A DNA stretch of 64,000 nt, taken from contig NZ_JAPEMT010000002.1 of assembly GCF_026342435.1 (NCBI RefSeq), positions 1,860,001 through 1,924,000 of the forward strand, given 5' to 3'. This document shows positions 1-8,689 of the stretch, one piece after another (positions within the stretch are counted from its first letter, which is position 1; each line of letters opens with the position of its first letter). Both the position numbers and the translations under genes were made by a program. The DNA comes from Streptomyces sp. NBC_00237. GTDB taxonomy: Bacteria > Actinomycetota > Actinomycetes > Streptomycetales > Streptomycetaceae. Below the pieces are notes generated by a model, which had not been told where the DNA came from, did no database searches, and saw nothing but the letters and a program-made list of their open reading frames with translations.

Positions 1-266
1 GCAAGCTCCTTGCGTACTGTCAGCCACTCCTCCACCGCCGCGGGGGCGCAGCCGCAGGCCCGTGCGTAGGCCGCCATCAGCTCTTCGCGCGGGACCGAGG
101 TGCGGGACAGCATGTTCGCGACCGTGCTGCGCGGGAGGACGTCGCCCGCGGCCTCGGCGCGGGTGGTCAGTTCGCGGTAGGTGAGGCCCGACCACTCCTT
201 GAGCGCGTGCAGCAGCGAGACGAACTCGGCGGGCGTACGCGCCCCGCGTGGGTCGGGCTCCAGCAT
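1..266 (-). CDS. helix-turn-helix protein (XRE-like), C-terminus beyond window
   Basis: The reading frame is open to the window edge, so only the first 88 residues are visible. It starts at an ATG (264-266) with a good ribosome site, AGAAGGAG, about 9 nt upstream. The protein begins MLEPDPRGARTPAEFVSLLH. Residues from about 15 to 70 look like the small helix-turn-helix of Streptomyces regulators: LKEWSGLTYRELTTRA, then an acidic/Gly turn, then a recognition-type helix (LPRSTVANMLSR). This N-terminal HTH is typical of proteins with a variable C-terminal half, which cannot be seen here. It is divergent from nothing nearby; pfkA lies on the same strand about 250 bp away and is transcribed towards it. 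Function beyond DNA binding is unknown. Confidence 0.75.
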   Translation of the reverse strand, partial: MLEPDPRGARTPAEFVSLLHALKEWSGLTYRELTTRAEAAGDVLPRSTVANMLSRTSVPREELMAAYARACGCAPAAVEEWLTVRKEL

Positions 267-420
267 CCGGAAGGCTCCTTCTCCCCTGACCTGACCTGCG
301 TCCGGAGTGCGGCGGGCAGGGAGTTGGGACATGTCCCGGACAGGCTGAAGCCTTGTTGATCCGACCGCACAACTCAAGAGTGGGAACCGCCAACTCCCAG
401 GACCCTTCCGGGGACGCGGA

Positions 421-465
421 ACGGCCCCGGTCGTCCACAGGGGAGACGACGGGGGCCGTTTTCGC
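421..465. terminator. hairpin terminator downstream of pfkA
   Basis: A 15-bp stem with one mismatch (ACGGCCCCGGTCGTC pairing with GACGACGGGGGCCGT) closes a 9-nt loop and is followed on the plus strand by TTTT. It sits about 55 bp beyond the pfkA stop, where a terminator is expected. The U-tract is on the plus strand, so it may act in both directions. Confidence 0.7.
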
Positions 466-477
466 GCCGGAGCCGTT

Positions 478-523
478 CTAGAAGGCCGGGGCTGCTCTAG
501 AAGGCAGGGGCTGCTCTAGAAGA
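478..523. repeat. 19-bp tandem repeat spanning the pfkA stop codon
   Basis: The unit CTAGAAGGCMGGGGCTGCT occurs twice in full, followed by a partial third copy that contains the pfkA stop (CTA at 516-518 on this strand). Each copy carries an identical in-register TAG on the minus strand. This looks like a slippage duplication at the 3' end of the gene. Confidence 0.85.
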
Positions 524-1541
524 CCGACTCGGCCTCGTACATCCGGTCCTCGGGGACCGTCTTGAGCTCGGTCACGCCCTCTGCCAGCGGAACCATCCGA
601 ATGCTCGTGCCGCGCAGCGCGGTCATCTTGCCGAAGTGCCCGGCGTGCGCCGCCTCCACCGCGTGCCAGCCGAAGCGCGTCGCGAGGACGCGGTCGTACG
701 CGGTGGGGGTGCCGCCGCGCTGGACGTGGCCGAGAATGACCGGTCGGGCCTCCTTGCCGAGCCGGGTCTCCAGCTCGACGGCGAGGCGGGTGCCGATGCC
801 GGTGAAGCGCTCGTGACCGAACTGGTCGATGACGCCCTTCTCGTACGGCATGGTGCCCTGCGCCGGACGCGCGCCTTCCGCGACGCAGATGACGGCGAAC
901 TTCTTGCCGCGCGCGAAGCGCTCCTCGACCATCTTGACGAGCGAGTCGATCTCGAAGGGGCGCTCGGGCAGGCAGATGCCGTGGGCGCCGCCCGCCATGC
1001 CGGACTCCAGGGCGATCCAGCCCGCGTGGCGGCCCATGACCTCGACGACCATCACGCGCTGGTGGGACTCGGCGGTCGTCTTCAGGCGGTCTATGGCCTC
1101 GGTCGCGACGCCGACGGCGGTGTCGAAGCCGAAGGTGCGGTCGGTGCCGTTGATGTCGTTGTCGATGGTCTTCGGTACGCCGACGACCGGCATTCCGGCG
1201 TCCGAGAGCATCCGGGCGGCGGTGAGGGTGCCCTCGCCGCCGATCGGGATGAGGACGTCGATGCCGTACTTGGCGGTGAGCTCGGCGCAGTTCTCGGCGG
1301 CCTCGCGCAGCCGGTCGCGCTCCAGGCGGGCCGAGCCGAGGATGGTGCCGCCGCGCGGGAGGATGCCACTGACCGCGTTGAGGTCGAGGGGACGGTAGTG
1401 ACCGTCGAGGAGGCCCTTGAAGCCGTCCTCGAACCCGATGACCTCGTCGTTGTGACCGGCTACGGCACGGTGCACGACCGACCGGATCACTGCGTTCAGC
1501 CCGGGACAGTCGCCGCCTGCGGTGAGAACTCCGATACGCAT
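516..1541 (-). CDS. pfkA: ATP-dependent 6-phosphofructokinase
   Basis: Phosphorylates fructose 6-phosphate to fructose 1,6-bisphosphate, the committed step of glycolysis, in the cytosol. The 341-aa product has the usual single-domain length. It starts MRIGVLTAGGDCPGLNAV, which is the nucleotide-binding N-terminus; the frame stays open upstream, but homologues begin here. Visible motifs are GGEGTLTAA (phosphate site), PKTIDNDI with the catalytic aspartate region, VMVVEVMGRHAGWIA and RGGTPTAYDR. In this family a Gly at the GGEG position indicates ATP use, while PPi enzymes have Asp there. The Lys of PKTIDND is shared with PPi enzymes, so this is the mixed Gly/Lys type that includes the ATP-dependent S. 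coelicolor enzyme. It is divergent from pta-ackA across a 307-bp spacer and ends in a short tandem repeat. Confidence 0.97.
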   Translation of the reverse strand: MRIGVLTAGGDCPGLNAVIRSVVHRAVAGHNDEVIGFEDGFKGLLDGHYRPLDLNAVSGILPRGGTILGSARLERDRLREAAENCAELTAKYGIDVLIPIGGEGTLTAARMLSDAGMPVVGVPKTIDNDINGTDRTFGFDTAVGVATEAIDRLKTTAESHQRVMVVEVMGRHAGWIALESGMAGGAHGICLPERPFEIDSLVKMVEERFARGKKFAVICVAEGARPAQGTMPYEKGVIDQFGHERFTGIGTRLAVELETRLGKEARPVILGHVQRGGTPTAYDRVLATRFGWHAVEAAHAGHFGKMTALRGTSIRMVPLAEGVTELKTVPEDRMYEAESVF

Positions 1542-1848
1542 CGTGCTGTGTCTCCTGCTCTTGGTGGTACTTGTGAGCCAGGTTCCGATTGTTCCACGGC
1601 CGGAACAGGCCGCGCGCTTTCGGATACTCCGGGACAAGCGGGACAGGGGGTCTTTGTTCCCTGTCCTCGGGACTCGTTCTCGGGACTTCTTCCGGCGGGC
1701 GCCGTACCCAGCCCCAAAGGTATTGTCAAGGGTGCAAGGCCACCCTAACCGCACAAAATAGGCAAAGTTGCCTGCCGGGCAGCAGCTGCCGATCCACCGA
1801 CTTACTGGCCTACCGACTTACTGACTTACGACGGGACGGAGAGCACGC
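1542..1848. promoter_or_regulatory. divergent pfkA/pta intergenic region with palindrome and direct repeat
   Basis: This 307-bp spacer must carry the promoters of pfkA (minus) and pta (plus). Two structures stand out. One is the palindrome AGGCAA-AG-TTGCCT at 1760-1773. The other is a 16-bp-spaced direct repeat of ACCGACTTACTG at 1796-1807 and 1812-1823, just upstream of the pta ribosome site. Either could be an operator, but no regulator can be named from the sequence. I could not fix a convincing -35/-10 pair. Confidence 0.4.
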
Positions 1849-3924
1849 GTGACGCGCAGCGTGTACGTGACGGGCATCGACCGGGGGGACGGCCGTCAGG
1901 TCGTCGAGCTGGGAGTCATGGAACTCCTGACCCGCCAGGTGGACCGGGTGGGCGTCTTCCGCCCCCTGGTGCACGACGGACCCGACCGCCTCTTCGACCT
2001 GCTCCGCGCCCGCTACCGGCTGTCCCAGGACCCGGCGACGGTATACGGCATGGACTACCAAGAGGCGTCCGCGCTCCAGGCCGAGAAGGGCACCGACGAG
2101 CTGGTCTCCCAGCTGGTCGACCGCTTCCACAAGGTGGCGCGCGGCTACGAGGTCGTCCTCGTGCTCGGTACGGACTTCGCCGACACCCAGCTCCCCGACG
2201 AGCTGGCGCTCAACGCGCGCCTGGCCAACGAGTTCGGCGCGTCCGTCATACCCGTCGTCGGCGGCAAGAACCAGACCGCCGAGTCCGTGCGCTCCGAAGC
2301 CCGCAACGCCTTCCGGGCGTACGCGAGCCTGGGCTGCGACGTCCTGGCGATGGTCGTCAACCGGGTCGCCCCGGCCGACCGCGCCGTGGTCGCCGAGCGC
2401 CTGGAGAGCCGCCTGCCGGTCCCCGCGTACGTCCTCCCCGACGAGCCCGCCCTCGCCGCGCCGACGGTCGCGCAGATCACCCAGGCCCTGGGCGGGACGG
2501 TCCTGCTGGGCGACGACGCGGGGCTCGCCCGCGACGCCCTGGACTTCGTCTTCGGTGGTGCGATGCTGCCGAACTTCCTCAACGCCCTGACCCCCGGCTG
2601 CCTGGTCGTCGCCCCCGGTGACCGCTCCGACCTGGTGGTCGGCGCGCTGGCCGCGCACAGCGCCGGTACGCCGCCGATCGCGGGCGTCCTGCTCACCCTG
2701 GACGAGCGCCCCGGCCCGGAGATCCTGACCCTGGCCTCGCGGCTGGCGCCCGGAACGCCGGTGATCTCGGTGGCGGGCGGGTCCTTCCCGACGGCGGGCG
2801 AGCTGTTCGCGCTGGAGGGCAAGCTGAACGCGGCCACCCCGCGCAAGGCGGAGACCGCCCTCGGTCTCTTCGAGCGACATGTCGACACCACGGACCTGCT
2901 GGCCCGGATCTCGGTCGCCCGCAGCGGTCGCGTGACGCCCATGATGTTCGAGCACGAACTCCTCGAACAGGCCCGCGCCGACCGGCGCCGCGTCGTCCTC
3001 CCCGAGGGCACCGAGGAGCGCGTCCTGCGCGCGGCGGACGTGCTCCTGCGCCGCGACGTCTGCGACCTGACCCTCCTCGGCGACGTCGACGTCATCCGCA
3101 AGAAGGCCGCCGACCTGGGCATCGACCTCGCCTCGACCCAGCTCATCGACCCGCACACCTCGGAGCTGCGCCAGCGCTTCGCGGAGCGGTACGCGGAGAT
3201 GCGGGCCCACAAGGGCGCGACGGTGGAGCTGGCGTACGACGTCGTCGCCGACGTGAACTACTTCGGCACGCTGATGGTCCAGGAGGGCCTGGCCGACGGC
3301 ATGGTCTCCGGCTCCGTCCACTCGACGGCGGCCACCATCCGCCCCGCCTTCGAGATCATCAAGACGAAGCCGGACGCGAAGATCGTCTCCTCGGTCTTCT
3401 TCATGTGCCTCGCCGACAAGGTCCTGGTCTACGGCGACTGCGCGGTCAACCCCGACCCGAACGCGGTCCAGCTCGCGGACATCGCGATCCAGTCGGCGGG
3501 CACGGCGGCCCAGTTCGGGGTGGCGCCCCGGATGGCGATGCTGTCCTACTCGACCGGCACCTCGGGCGCGGGCGCGGACGTCGACAAGGTCCGCGAGGCG
3601 ACGGAGCTGGTCCGTTCCTCGCGCCCGGACCTGCTCGTCGAGGGTCCGATCCAGTACGACGCCGCCGTCGAGCCCTCGGTCGCCGCGACCAAGCTCCCCG
3701 GCTCCGAAGTCGCGGGCCAGGCAAGCGTGTTGATCTTCCCGGACCTGAACACGGGCAACAACACCTACAAGGCGGTCCAGCGCTCCGCGGGCGCCGTGGC
3801 GGTCGGCCCGGTCCTCCAGGGCCTCCGCAAGCCGGTCAACGACCTGTCGCGCGGCGCCCTGGTCCAGGACATCGTCAACACGGTCGCCATCACGGCCATC
3901 CAGGCCCAGGGAGACCCGTCATGA
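1849..3924 (+). CDS. pta: phosphate acetyltransferase
   Basis: Converts acetyl-CoA and phosphate to acetyl phosphate and CoA. It works with the next gene, acetate kinase, in acetate overflow and reuse. The 691-aa length is that of the long Pta class. About 350 N-terminal residues form a BioD-like P-loop-derived domain (YVTGIDRGDG, where the usual GKT lysine is missing), followed by a DRTGG-type middle region. The C-terminal catalytic domain starts around RVTPMMFEHELLEQARADRRRVVLPEG and contains SSVFFMCLADKVLVYGDCAVN and DLNTGNNTYKAVQRSAGA. It starts at GTG (1849), preceded by GACGGAGAG. ackA follows after 344 bp of repetitive DNA, so the two may or may not share a transcript. Confidence 0.97.
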   Translation: MTRSVYVTGIDRGDGRQVVELGVMELLTRQVDRVGVFRPLVHDGPDRLFDLLRARYRLSQDPATVYGMDYQEASALQAEKGTDELVSQLVDRFHKVARGYEVVLVLGTDFADTQLPDELALNARLANEFGASVIPVVGGKNQTAESVRSEARNAFRAYASLGCDVLAMVVNRVAPADRAVVAERLESRLPVPAYVLPDEPALAAPTVAQITQALGGTVLLGDDAGLARDALDFVFGGAMLPNFLNALTPGCLVVAPGDRSDLVVGALAAHSAGTPPIAGVLLTLDERPGPEILTLASRLAPGTPVISVAGGSFPTAGELFALEGKLNAATPRKAETALGLFERHVDTTDLLARISVARSGRVTPMMFEHELLEQARADRRRVVLPEGTEERVLRAADVLLRRDVCDLTLLGDVDVIRKKAADLGIDLASTQLIDPHTSELRQRFAERYAEMRAHKGATVELAYDVVADVNYFGTLMVQEGLADGMVSGSVHSTAATIRPAFEIIKTKPDAKIVSSVFFMCLADKVLVYGDCAVNPDPNAVQLADIAIQSAGTAAQFGVAPRMAMLSYSTGTSGAGADVDKVREATELVRSSRPDLLVEGPIQYDAAVEPSVAATKLPGSEVAGQASVLIFPDLNTGNNTYKAVQRSAGAVAVGPVLQGLRKPVNDLSRGALVQDIVNTVAITAIQAQGDPS

Positions 3925-3948
3925 CCCCCTAGCCTCCGCTTCCCCCCC

Positions 3949-4074
3949 CAGCCCCCTCGGGCGGCGAAGCTCGGGCGGCGCCGCCTCGCCCAGCCCCCTC
4001 GGGCGGCGCCGCCTCGCCCAGCCCCCTCGGGCGGCGCCGCCTCGCCCAGCCCCCTCGGGCGGCGGGGCCGCCCC
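3949..4074. repeat. 28-bp GC-rich tandem repeat between pta and ackA
   Basis: The block CAGCCCCCTCGGGCGGCG recurs at 3949, 3991, 4019 and 4047. The last three are exactly 28 bp apart (full unit: this block plus CCGCCTCGCC), and the first is offset by an inserted 14 bp. It fills the start of the 344-bp pta-ackA gap. I see no gene in this gap. Confidence 0.85.
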
Positions 4075-4134
4075 CCGGGGGCGGAACGGGCGGGCAAGGG
4101 GGCGGCCCCCCTCGCTCCGGGCCCACCCCGGAGC
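4061..4134 (+). repeat. 74-bp dispersed intergenic repeat, copy A
   Basis: This stretch recurs in inverted orientation at 31399-31472 with a single mismatch over 74 positions (A at 4085). It contains internal complementary runs of G and C and could fold. Both copies lie in gene-free, extremely GC-rich spacers next to a start codon region. Confidence 0.8.
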
Positions 4135-4268
4135 ACCCCCGCCCGCCCCCGCCACCGCCGAACCCCGCAAAGGGGCCCCGCCCCACCCGAAGGGGCCCCG
4201 CACCCCCGACACCGCCCGACCCGGCCCCGTACCGCCCGCCCTGACCCCCGTACGAGAAAGCCACCCCC

Positions 4269-5492
4269 GTGACCTCCACCCCCACCCCCACCCGCATCCT
4301 CGTCCTCAACTCCGGCTCCTCCTCCGTCAAGTACCAGCTCCTCGACATGCGCGACCGCTCCCGCCTCGCCGTCGGCCTCGTCGAGAAGATCGGCGAGCAG
4401 ACCTCCGCGCTCGCCCACACCCCCCTCCTCGGCCCGGCCGCCGGCCAGAAGCGCACCCAGGAGACCCGCTTCGCCGACCACGCCGAAGCCCTCCAGGCCG
4501 TCGCCCTGGAGCTCGCCGCCGACGGCATCGGCCTGGACTCCCCCGAACTGGCCGCGATCGGCCACCGCGTCGTCCACGGCGGCCTGAAGTTCTCCGCGCC
4601 GACCGTCATCACGGACGAGGTCATGGCGGAGATCGAGCGCCTGGTCCCCGTCGCGCCCCTGCACAACCCCGCCAACATCACCGGCATCAAGACGGCCCAG
4701 GCCCTGCGCCCCGACCTTCCCCAGGTCGCCGTCTTCGACACCGCGTTCCACACGACGATGCCGGAGCACGCGGCCCGCTACGCGATCGACGTCGAGACCG
4801 CCGACGCCCACCGCATCCGCCGCTACGGCTTCCACGGCACCTCACACGCCTACGTGTCCCGCAAGACGGCGGAACTCCTCGGCAAGACCCCGGAAGAGGT
4901 CAACGTCATCGTCCTGCACCTCGGCAACGGAGCCTCCGCCTCCGCCGTCGCGGGCGGTCGCTGCGTGGACACCTCCATGGGCCTCACCCCCCTCGAAGGG
5001 CTGGTGATGGGCACCCGTTCCGGCGATCTCGACCCGGCGGTGATCTTCCACCTGGAGCGGGTAGCCGGAATGTCGACCGACGAAATCGACACGCTCCTCA
5101 ACAAGAAGAGCGGTCTCGTCGGACTCTGCGGCGACAACGACATGCGGGAAATCCGCCGTCGTATCGACGCGGGCGACAAGCAGGCCGAACTCGCCTTCGA
5201 GATCTACATCCACCGGCTGAAGAAGTACATCGGCGCCTACTCCGCCGTACTCGGCAAGGTGGACGCGGTGGCCTTCACGGCGGGCGTCGGTGAGAACGCC
5301 GCCCCGGTGCGCGAGGCGGCCGTGGCGGGCCTGGCGGAACTGGGTCTGGCGGTGGACCTGGAACTCAATTCCGTACGTTCCGACGAACCCCGGATCATTT
5401 CGCCGGAGTACGCCCGGGTAGCCGTGGCCGTTGTACCGACCGACGAAGAACTGGAAATCGCGACCCAGGTCTACTCCCTGGTCAGCGCCTAA
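4269..5492 (+). CDS. ackA: acetate kinase
   Basis: Transfers phosphate between acetyl phosphate and ADP, giving acetate and ATP; cytosolic partner of Pta. The 407-aa product has the standard length. It shows both family signatures: RILVLNSGSSSVKYQLLD near the N-terminus (ASKHA phosphate-binding fold) and RRYGFHGTSHAYVSRK near the middle. DTAFHTTMPEHAA carries the catalytic Asp, and GNGASASAV follows. The start is GTG at 4269, with only a weak purine run (GAGAAAG) before it. The spacer upstream is packed with repeats, so expression may depend on its own promoter or on read-through from pta. Confidence 0.97.
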   Translation: MTSTPTPTRILVLNSGSSSVKYQLLDMRDRSRLAVGLVEKIGEQTSALAHTPLLGPAAGQKRTQETRFADHAEALQAVALELAADGIGLDSPELAAIGHRVVHGGLKFSAPTVITDEVMAEIERLVPVAPLHNPANITGIKTAQALRPDLPQVAVFDTAFHTTMPEHAARYAIDVETADAHRIRRYGFHGTSHAYVSRKTAELLGKTPEEVNVIVLHLGNGASASAVAGGRCVDTSMGLTPLEGLVMGTRSGDLDPAVIFHLERVAGMSTDEIDTLLNKKSGLVGLCGDNDMREIRRRIDAGDKQAELAFEIYIHRLKKYIGAYSAVLGKVDAVAFTAGVGENAAPVREAAVAGLAELGLAVDLELNSVRSDEPRIISPEYARVAVAVVPTDEELEIATQVYSLVSA

Positions 5493-5593
5493 TCCCAAAA
5501 CTCCGGCGGAGCCCGTCTGAGCGCGACCGCGCCCATTTGTACATTCCACCAGACGGAATATTCCGCAGCGAAACAAACCGATAGGATCGTCTT

Positions 5594-7027
5594 ATGCGCC
5601 GTTCCAAAATCGTCTGCACCCTTGGCCCCGCCGTCGACTCGCACGAGCAGCTCGTCGCTCTGATCGAAGCCGGCATGAGCGTGGCCCGATTCAACTTCAG
5701 CCACGGCACCCAGGAGGAGCACCAGGGCCGGTACGACCGCGTCCGCAAGGCCGCCGCCGAGACCGGCCGCGCGGTGGGCGTGCTCGCCGACCTCCAGGGT
5801 CCGAAGATCCGCCTGGCGAAGTTCGCCGAGGGCCCCGTCGAGCTGGTCCGAGGTGACGAGTTCACCATCACCGCCGAGGACGTCCCGGGCGACAAGTCCA
5901 TCTGCGGCACCACGTACAAGGGTCTGCCGGGCGACGTCCAGAAGGGCGACCCGATCCTCATCAACGACGGCAACGTCGAGCTGAAGGTCGTGTCGGTCGA
6001 CGGCCCGCGCGTGAAGACGATCGTCATCGAGGGCGGTGTCATCTCCGACCACAAGGGCATCAACCTGCCCGGCGCGGCGGTGAACGTCCCGGCCCTGTCC
6101 GAGAAGGACGTCGAGGACCTCCGCTTCGCACTGCGCATGGGCTGCGACCTGGTCGCCCTGTCCTTCGTCCGCGACGCCAACGACGTCAAGGACGTCCACA
6201 AGGTGATGGACGAGGAGGGCCGCCGGGTCCCCGTCATCGCCAAGGTGGAGAAGCCGCAGGCCGTCGAGCACATGGAGGGCATCGTCGCGGCCTTCGACGG
6301 CGTCATGGTGGCCCGTGGCGACCTGGCCGTCGAGTACCCGCTCGAAAAGGTCCCGATGGTGCAGAAGCGCCTGGTGGAGCTGTGCCGCCGCAACGCCAAG
6401 CCGGTGATCGTGGCGACCCAGATGATGGAGTCGATGATCACCAACTCCCGCCCGACGCGCGCGGAGGCGTCCGACGTCGCCAACGCGATCCTCGACGGCG
6501 CGGACGCGGTCATGCTCTCGGCCGAGTCCTCGGTCGGCGCGTACCCGATCGAGACCGTCAAGACGATGTCGAAGATCGTCGTCGCGGCCGAGGAGGAGCT
6601 CCTCTCCAAGGGCCTCCAGCCCCTGGTCCCCGGCAAGAAGCCCCGCACCCAGGGCGGCTCCGTCGCCCGCGCGGCCTGCGAGATCGCCGACTTCCTCGAC
6701 GGCAAGGCCCTGGTCGCCTTCACCAAGTCCGGCGACACGGCCCGCCGCCTGTCCCGCTACCGCGCGGCCCAGCCGATCCTGGCCTTCACCACGGACGAGG
6801 GCACCCGCAACCAGCTCGCGCTGAGCTGGGGCGTCGAGTCCTTCGTGGTCCCCCACGTGCACAACACGGACGCGATGGTCGACCTGGTCGACGCCGAGCT
6901 GCTGAAGCTCCAGCGCTACAACAACGGTGACACCATGATCATCACTGCGGGCTCGCCCCCCGGCATCCCCGGCACCACGAACATGGTCCGGGTCCACCAC
7001 CTGGGCGGCGAAGAGGCCACCGCCTGA
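5594..7027 (+). CDS. pyk: pyruvate kinase
   Basis: Converts phosphoenolpyruvate and ADP to pyruvate and ATP. The 477-aa product is typical of actinobacterial pyruvate kinases. MRRSKIVCTLGPA starts the barrel. MSVARFNFSHG carries the substrate-binding Arg and Asn. VIAKVEKPQAVEHMEGI holds the catalytic Lys, and GVMVARGDLAVEYP and SRPTRAEASDVANAILDGA follow. The C-terminal regulatory domain runs from about residue 350. A relatively AT-rich stretch upstream (about 5530-5590, with TTGTACATT and TATTCC) is the likely promoter, separate from ackA. A strong terminator follows. Confidence 0.97.
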   Translation: MRRSKIVCTLGPAVDSHEQLVALIEAGMSVARFNFSHGTQEEHQGRYDRVRKAAAETGRAVGVLADLQGPKIRLAKFAEGPVELVRGDEFTITAEDVPGDKSICGTTYKGLPGDVQKGDPILINDGNVELKVVSVDGPRVKTIVIEGGVISDHKGINLPGAAVNVPALSEKDVEDLRFALRMGCDLVALSFVRDANDVKDVHKVMDEEGRRVPVIAKVEKPQAVEHMEGIVAAFDGVMVARGDLAVEYPLEKVPMVQKRLVELCRRNAKPVIVATQMMESMITNSRPTRAEASDVANAILDGADAVMLSAESSVGAYPIETVKTMSKIVVAAEEELLSKGLQPLVPGKKPRTQGGSVARAACEIADFLDGKALVAFTKSGDTARRLSRYRAAQPILAFTTDEGTRNQLALSWGVESFVVPHVHNTDAMVDLVDAELLKLQRYNNGDTMIITAGSPPGIPGTTNMVRVHHLGGEEATA

Positions 7028-7056
7028 CGGCAGTCGGCCACTCCGCTCGTACGCGA

Positions 7057-7100
7057 GTGAGGGCGGGCCCCGGGGAACTCACCCCGGGACCCGCCCTCAC
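7057..7100 (+). terminator. strong hairpin terminator after pyk
   Basis: A long GC-rich stem (GTGAGGGCGGG-CCCCGGGG pairing with CCCCGGGACCCGCCCTCAC, one mismatch) closes a loop of about 6 nt, 30 bp after the pyk stop. There is no T-run, which is usual for Streptomyces. It also separates the convergent minus-strand gene ending at 7154. Confidence 0.85.
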
Positions 7101-7153
7101 CGGCATGTCCGCACACTACGACGCGGTCAGTGGAAGGCCAAGGCTGGCGGAAC

Positions 7154-8689
7154 TCAGTTGGCCGCCGCCTGGCCCGTGCCGGGGCCGGTGAAGTAGTTGT
7201 GCAGGCCGGGGACGGTGAGGGTGCCGCCGAACTGGCCTGCCTGCGTGACCTTGACCTTGGTGAACATCGCGATGGGGACGTTCAGCGGGGGCGGGGTCTG
7301 CGGGCTGAAGGTCACCGGGATGAGGCCGAAGAGGTTGCCCTTCAGTTCCTCCGTGTACATGGTGACGGTGCCCTGGCGGAGGGTGGAGGTGGAGCCCTTG
7401 CGGGCCTGCACGTGGCCCGTGGTGCCGCCCGGGCCCACCGTCGTCTGGTGCAGGTCCTTGATGTCCGTTTCCTTGGCGGTGAACTTCAGGACCTTCTTGA
7501 TCTTGCCGCCCGCCGTGCGGACCTCCACGACGCCCGCGTAGTCCAGGCCGCGGAGCGTGAGCATCGAGGTTTCCAGGATCCAGGGGTCGTCCGGGAGGTC
7601 CGGTATGCCCGGCTCCAGCTTGGCGTTGGCCAGGGCGTCCGGGTCCGCGGTCGGGCAGGGGAAGGGGATCAGGCCGTCTTCGTTGGGGACGAGGTCGGGC
7701 TTGCCGTCGCCGTCCTTGTCGAAGTCCTCGACCTTGATGCCGAGCTTCTCGGCGGCGGCCTTGATGGCCTTCTCGGTCTTGGCGGTGGCGGCGTCCGCCT
7801 TCTCCTTGGCCTCTTTGGCGGCCTTGGCTTCCTTGTCGAGCTTTTCCTTGGCCTCGTCCTCGGCAGCCTTGTCCTCGGCGGCCTTGGCGTCCTTGGCGTC
7901 CTTGACCTGGGCGGCCTTGTCCGCCGTGGGGGCGGGCTTGGGGGCCGCCACGTCCGCAGCGGGCTTCTTCGCGGCGTCCGCAGGAGCCTCGGCGTCCTTG
8001 GCTGCGTCCGCGTCCGGCTTCGCCGGGGCCTCGGCCGGAGGAGCGGGCTCCTCCTTCTTGCCACCCAGGCCCTCGAAGAAGTCCTTGATCGCGGGACCCA
8101 CGCCGAGCGGGTCGAGCGGGTTCTTGGTCTCCGTCTCGGAGGGGGTGGGCGCGGGCGCGGGAGCGTCCGGGGCCTTCTTCTCCGCGCCGTCGGCAGGATC
8201 GGCCGGGGGCTTCGTCGCGTCCGGCGCCGGGGTCCCGGCCGGGTCCGGCTTCGGCTTCGTGGCGTCGGGACCGGCGGGGTCGGGCTTCGCGGGGTCCGGC
8301 TTCGCGGGGTCGGGCTTGTCGCCCTTGCCCGTCTCATCGCCCTTGTCGGCGTCCGGCTTGCCGTCGCCGTCCTTGTCGGGCTTCTCCGCCCCGTCGGCCT
8401 TGTCAGGCTTGTCAGCCTTGTCGGCACCCTGGCCCGCCTCGTCCGGCTGCGTCACGCACGGGCCCGGGACGAACGGGTTGCCCGGCTCCTCGGCGGCCAT
8501 CGCCAGCTTCGGCGTCAGGCTCAGGCCGACGAACACCGCGGTGGGCATCGCCGCGAGGGCGAGCGCCTTGCCCGCGGGCATGTGGAACTTGGTCAGCAGC
8601 GACTTCTTGGGGGCCGCGTGACGCGGCCCGCTTCTGACCCGGGCCTCCGCTCCCCCGCCCGCGGTCGCTTGGGCCTCGTCACCCCGCAC
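7154..8689 (-). CDS. secreted Lys/Pro/Asp-rich protein with Ca-loop-like motifs
   Basis: Last gene of a DUF6230-DUF6114 set. GTG at 8689 is preferred because AGGAGG lies 5 nt upstream; an ATG at 8704 is in frame but has no ribosome site. The 511-aa product has a basic N-terminus and a hydrophobic export segment (GKALALAAMPTAVFVGLSL, ending near Ala-Met-Ala-Ala). About 250 residues of low-complexity Asp/Lys/Pro/Ala with PDPAKPDP repeats follow, then an Ala/Lys helical stretch. The C-terminal globular part (about 330-511) starts PDLPDDPWILETSMLTL. Two DKDGDGKPD loops, one in the linker and one before the C-terminal domain, resemble thrombospondin-type calcium loops. It overlaps the DUF6114 stop by 11 bp. 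The function is unknown; a cell-surface or wall role is inferred. Confidence 0.8.
   Translation of the reverse strand: MRGDEAQATAGGGAEARVRSGPRHAAPKKSLLTKFHMPAGKALALAAMPTAVFVGLSLTPKLAMAAEEPGNPFVPGPCVTQPDEAGQGADKADKPDKADGAEKPDKDGDGKPDADKGDETGKGDKPDPAKPDPAKPDPAGPDATKPKPDPAGTPAPDATKPPADPADGAEKKAPDAPAPAPTPSETETKNPLDPLGVGPAIKDFFEGLGGKKEEPAPPAEAPAKPDADAAKDAEAPADAAKKPAADVAAPKPAPTADKAAQVKDAKDAKAAEDKAAEDEAKEKLDKEAKAAKEAKEKADAATAKTEKAIKAAAEKLGIKVEDFDKDGDGKPDLVPNEDGLIPFPCPTADPDALANAKLEPGIPDLPDDPWILETSMLTLRGLDYAGVVEVRTAGGKIKKVLKFTAKETDIKDLHQTTVGPGGTTGHVQARKGSTSTLRQGTVTMYTEELKGNLFGLIPVTFSPQTPPPLNVPIAMFTKVKVTQAGQFGGTLTVPGLHNYFTGPGTGQAAAN

Noticed and set aside
1522..1852. Short plus-strand ORFs in the pfkA-pta spacer
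   Set aside because: No ribosome site or codon bias; the region is control DNA.
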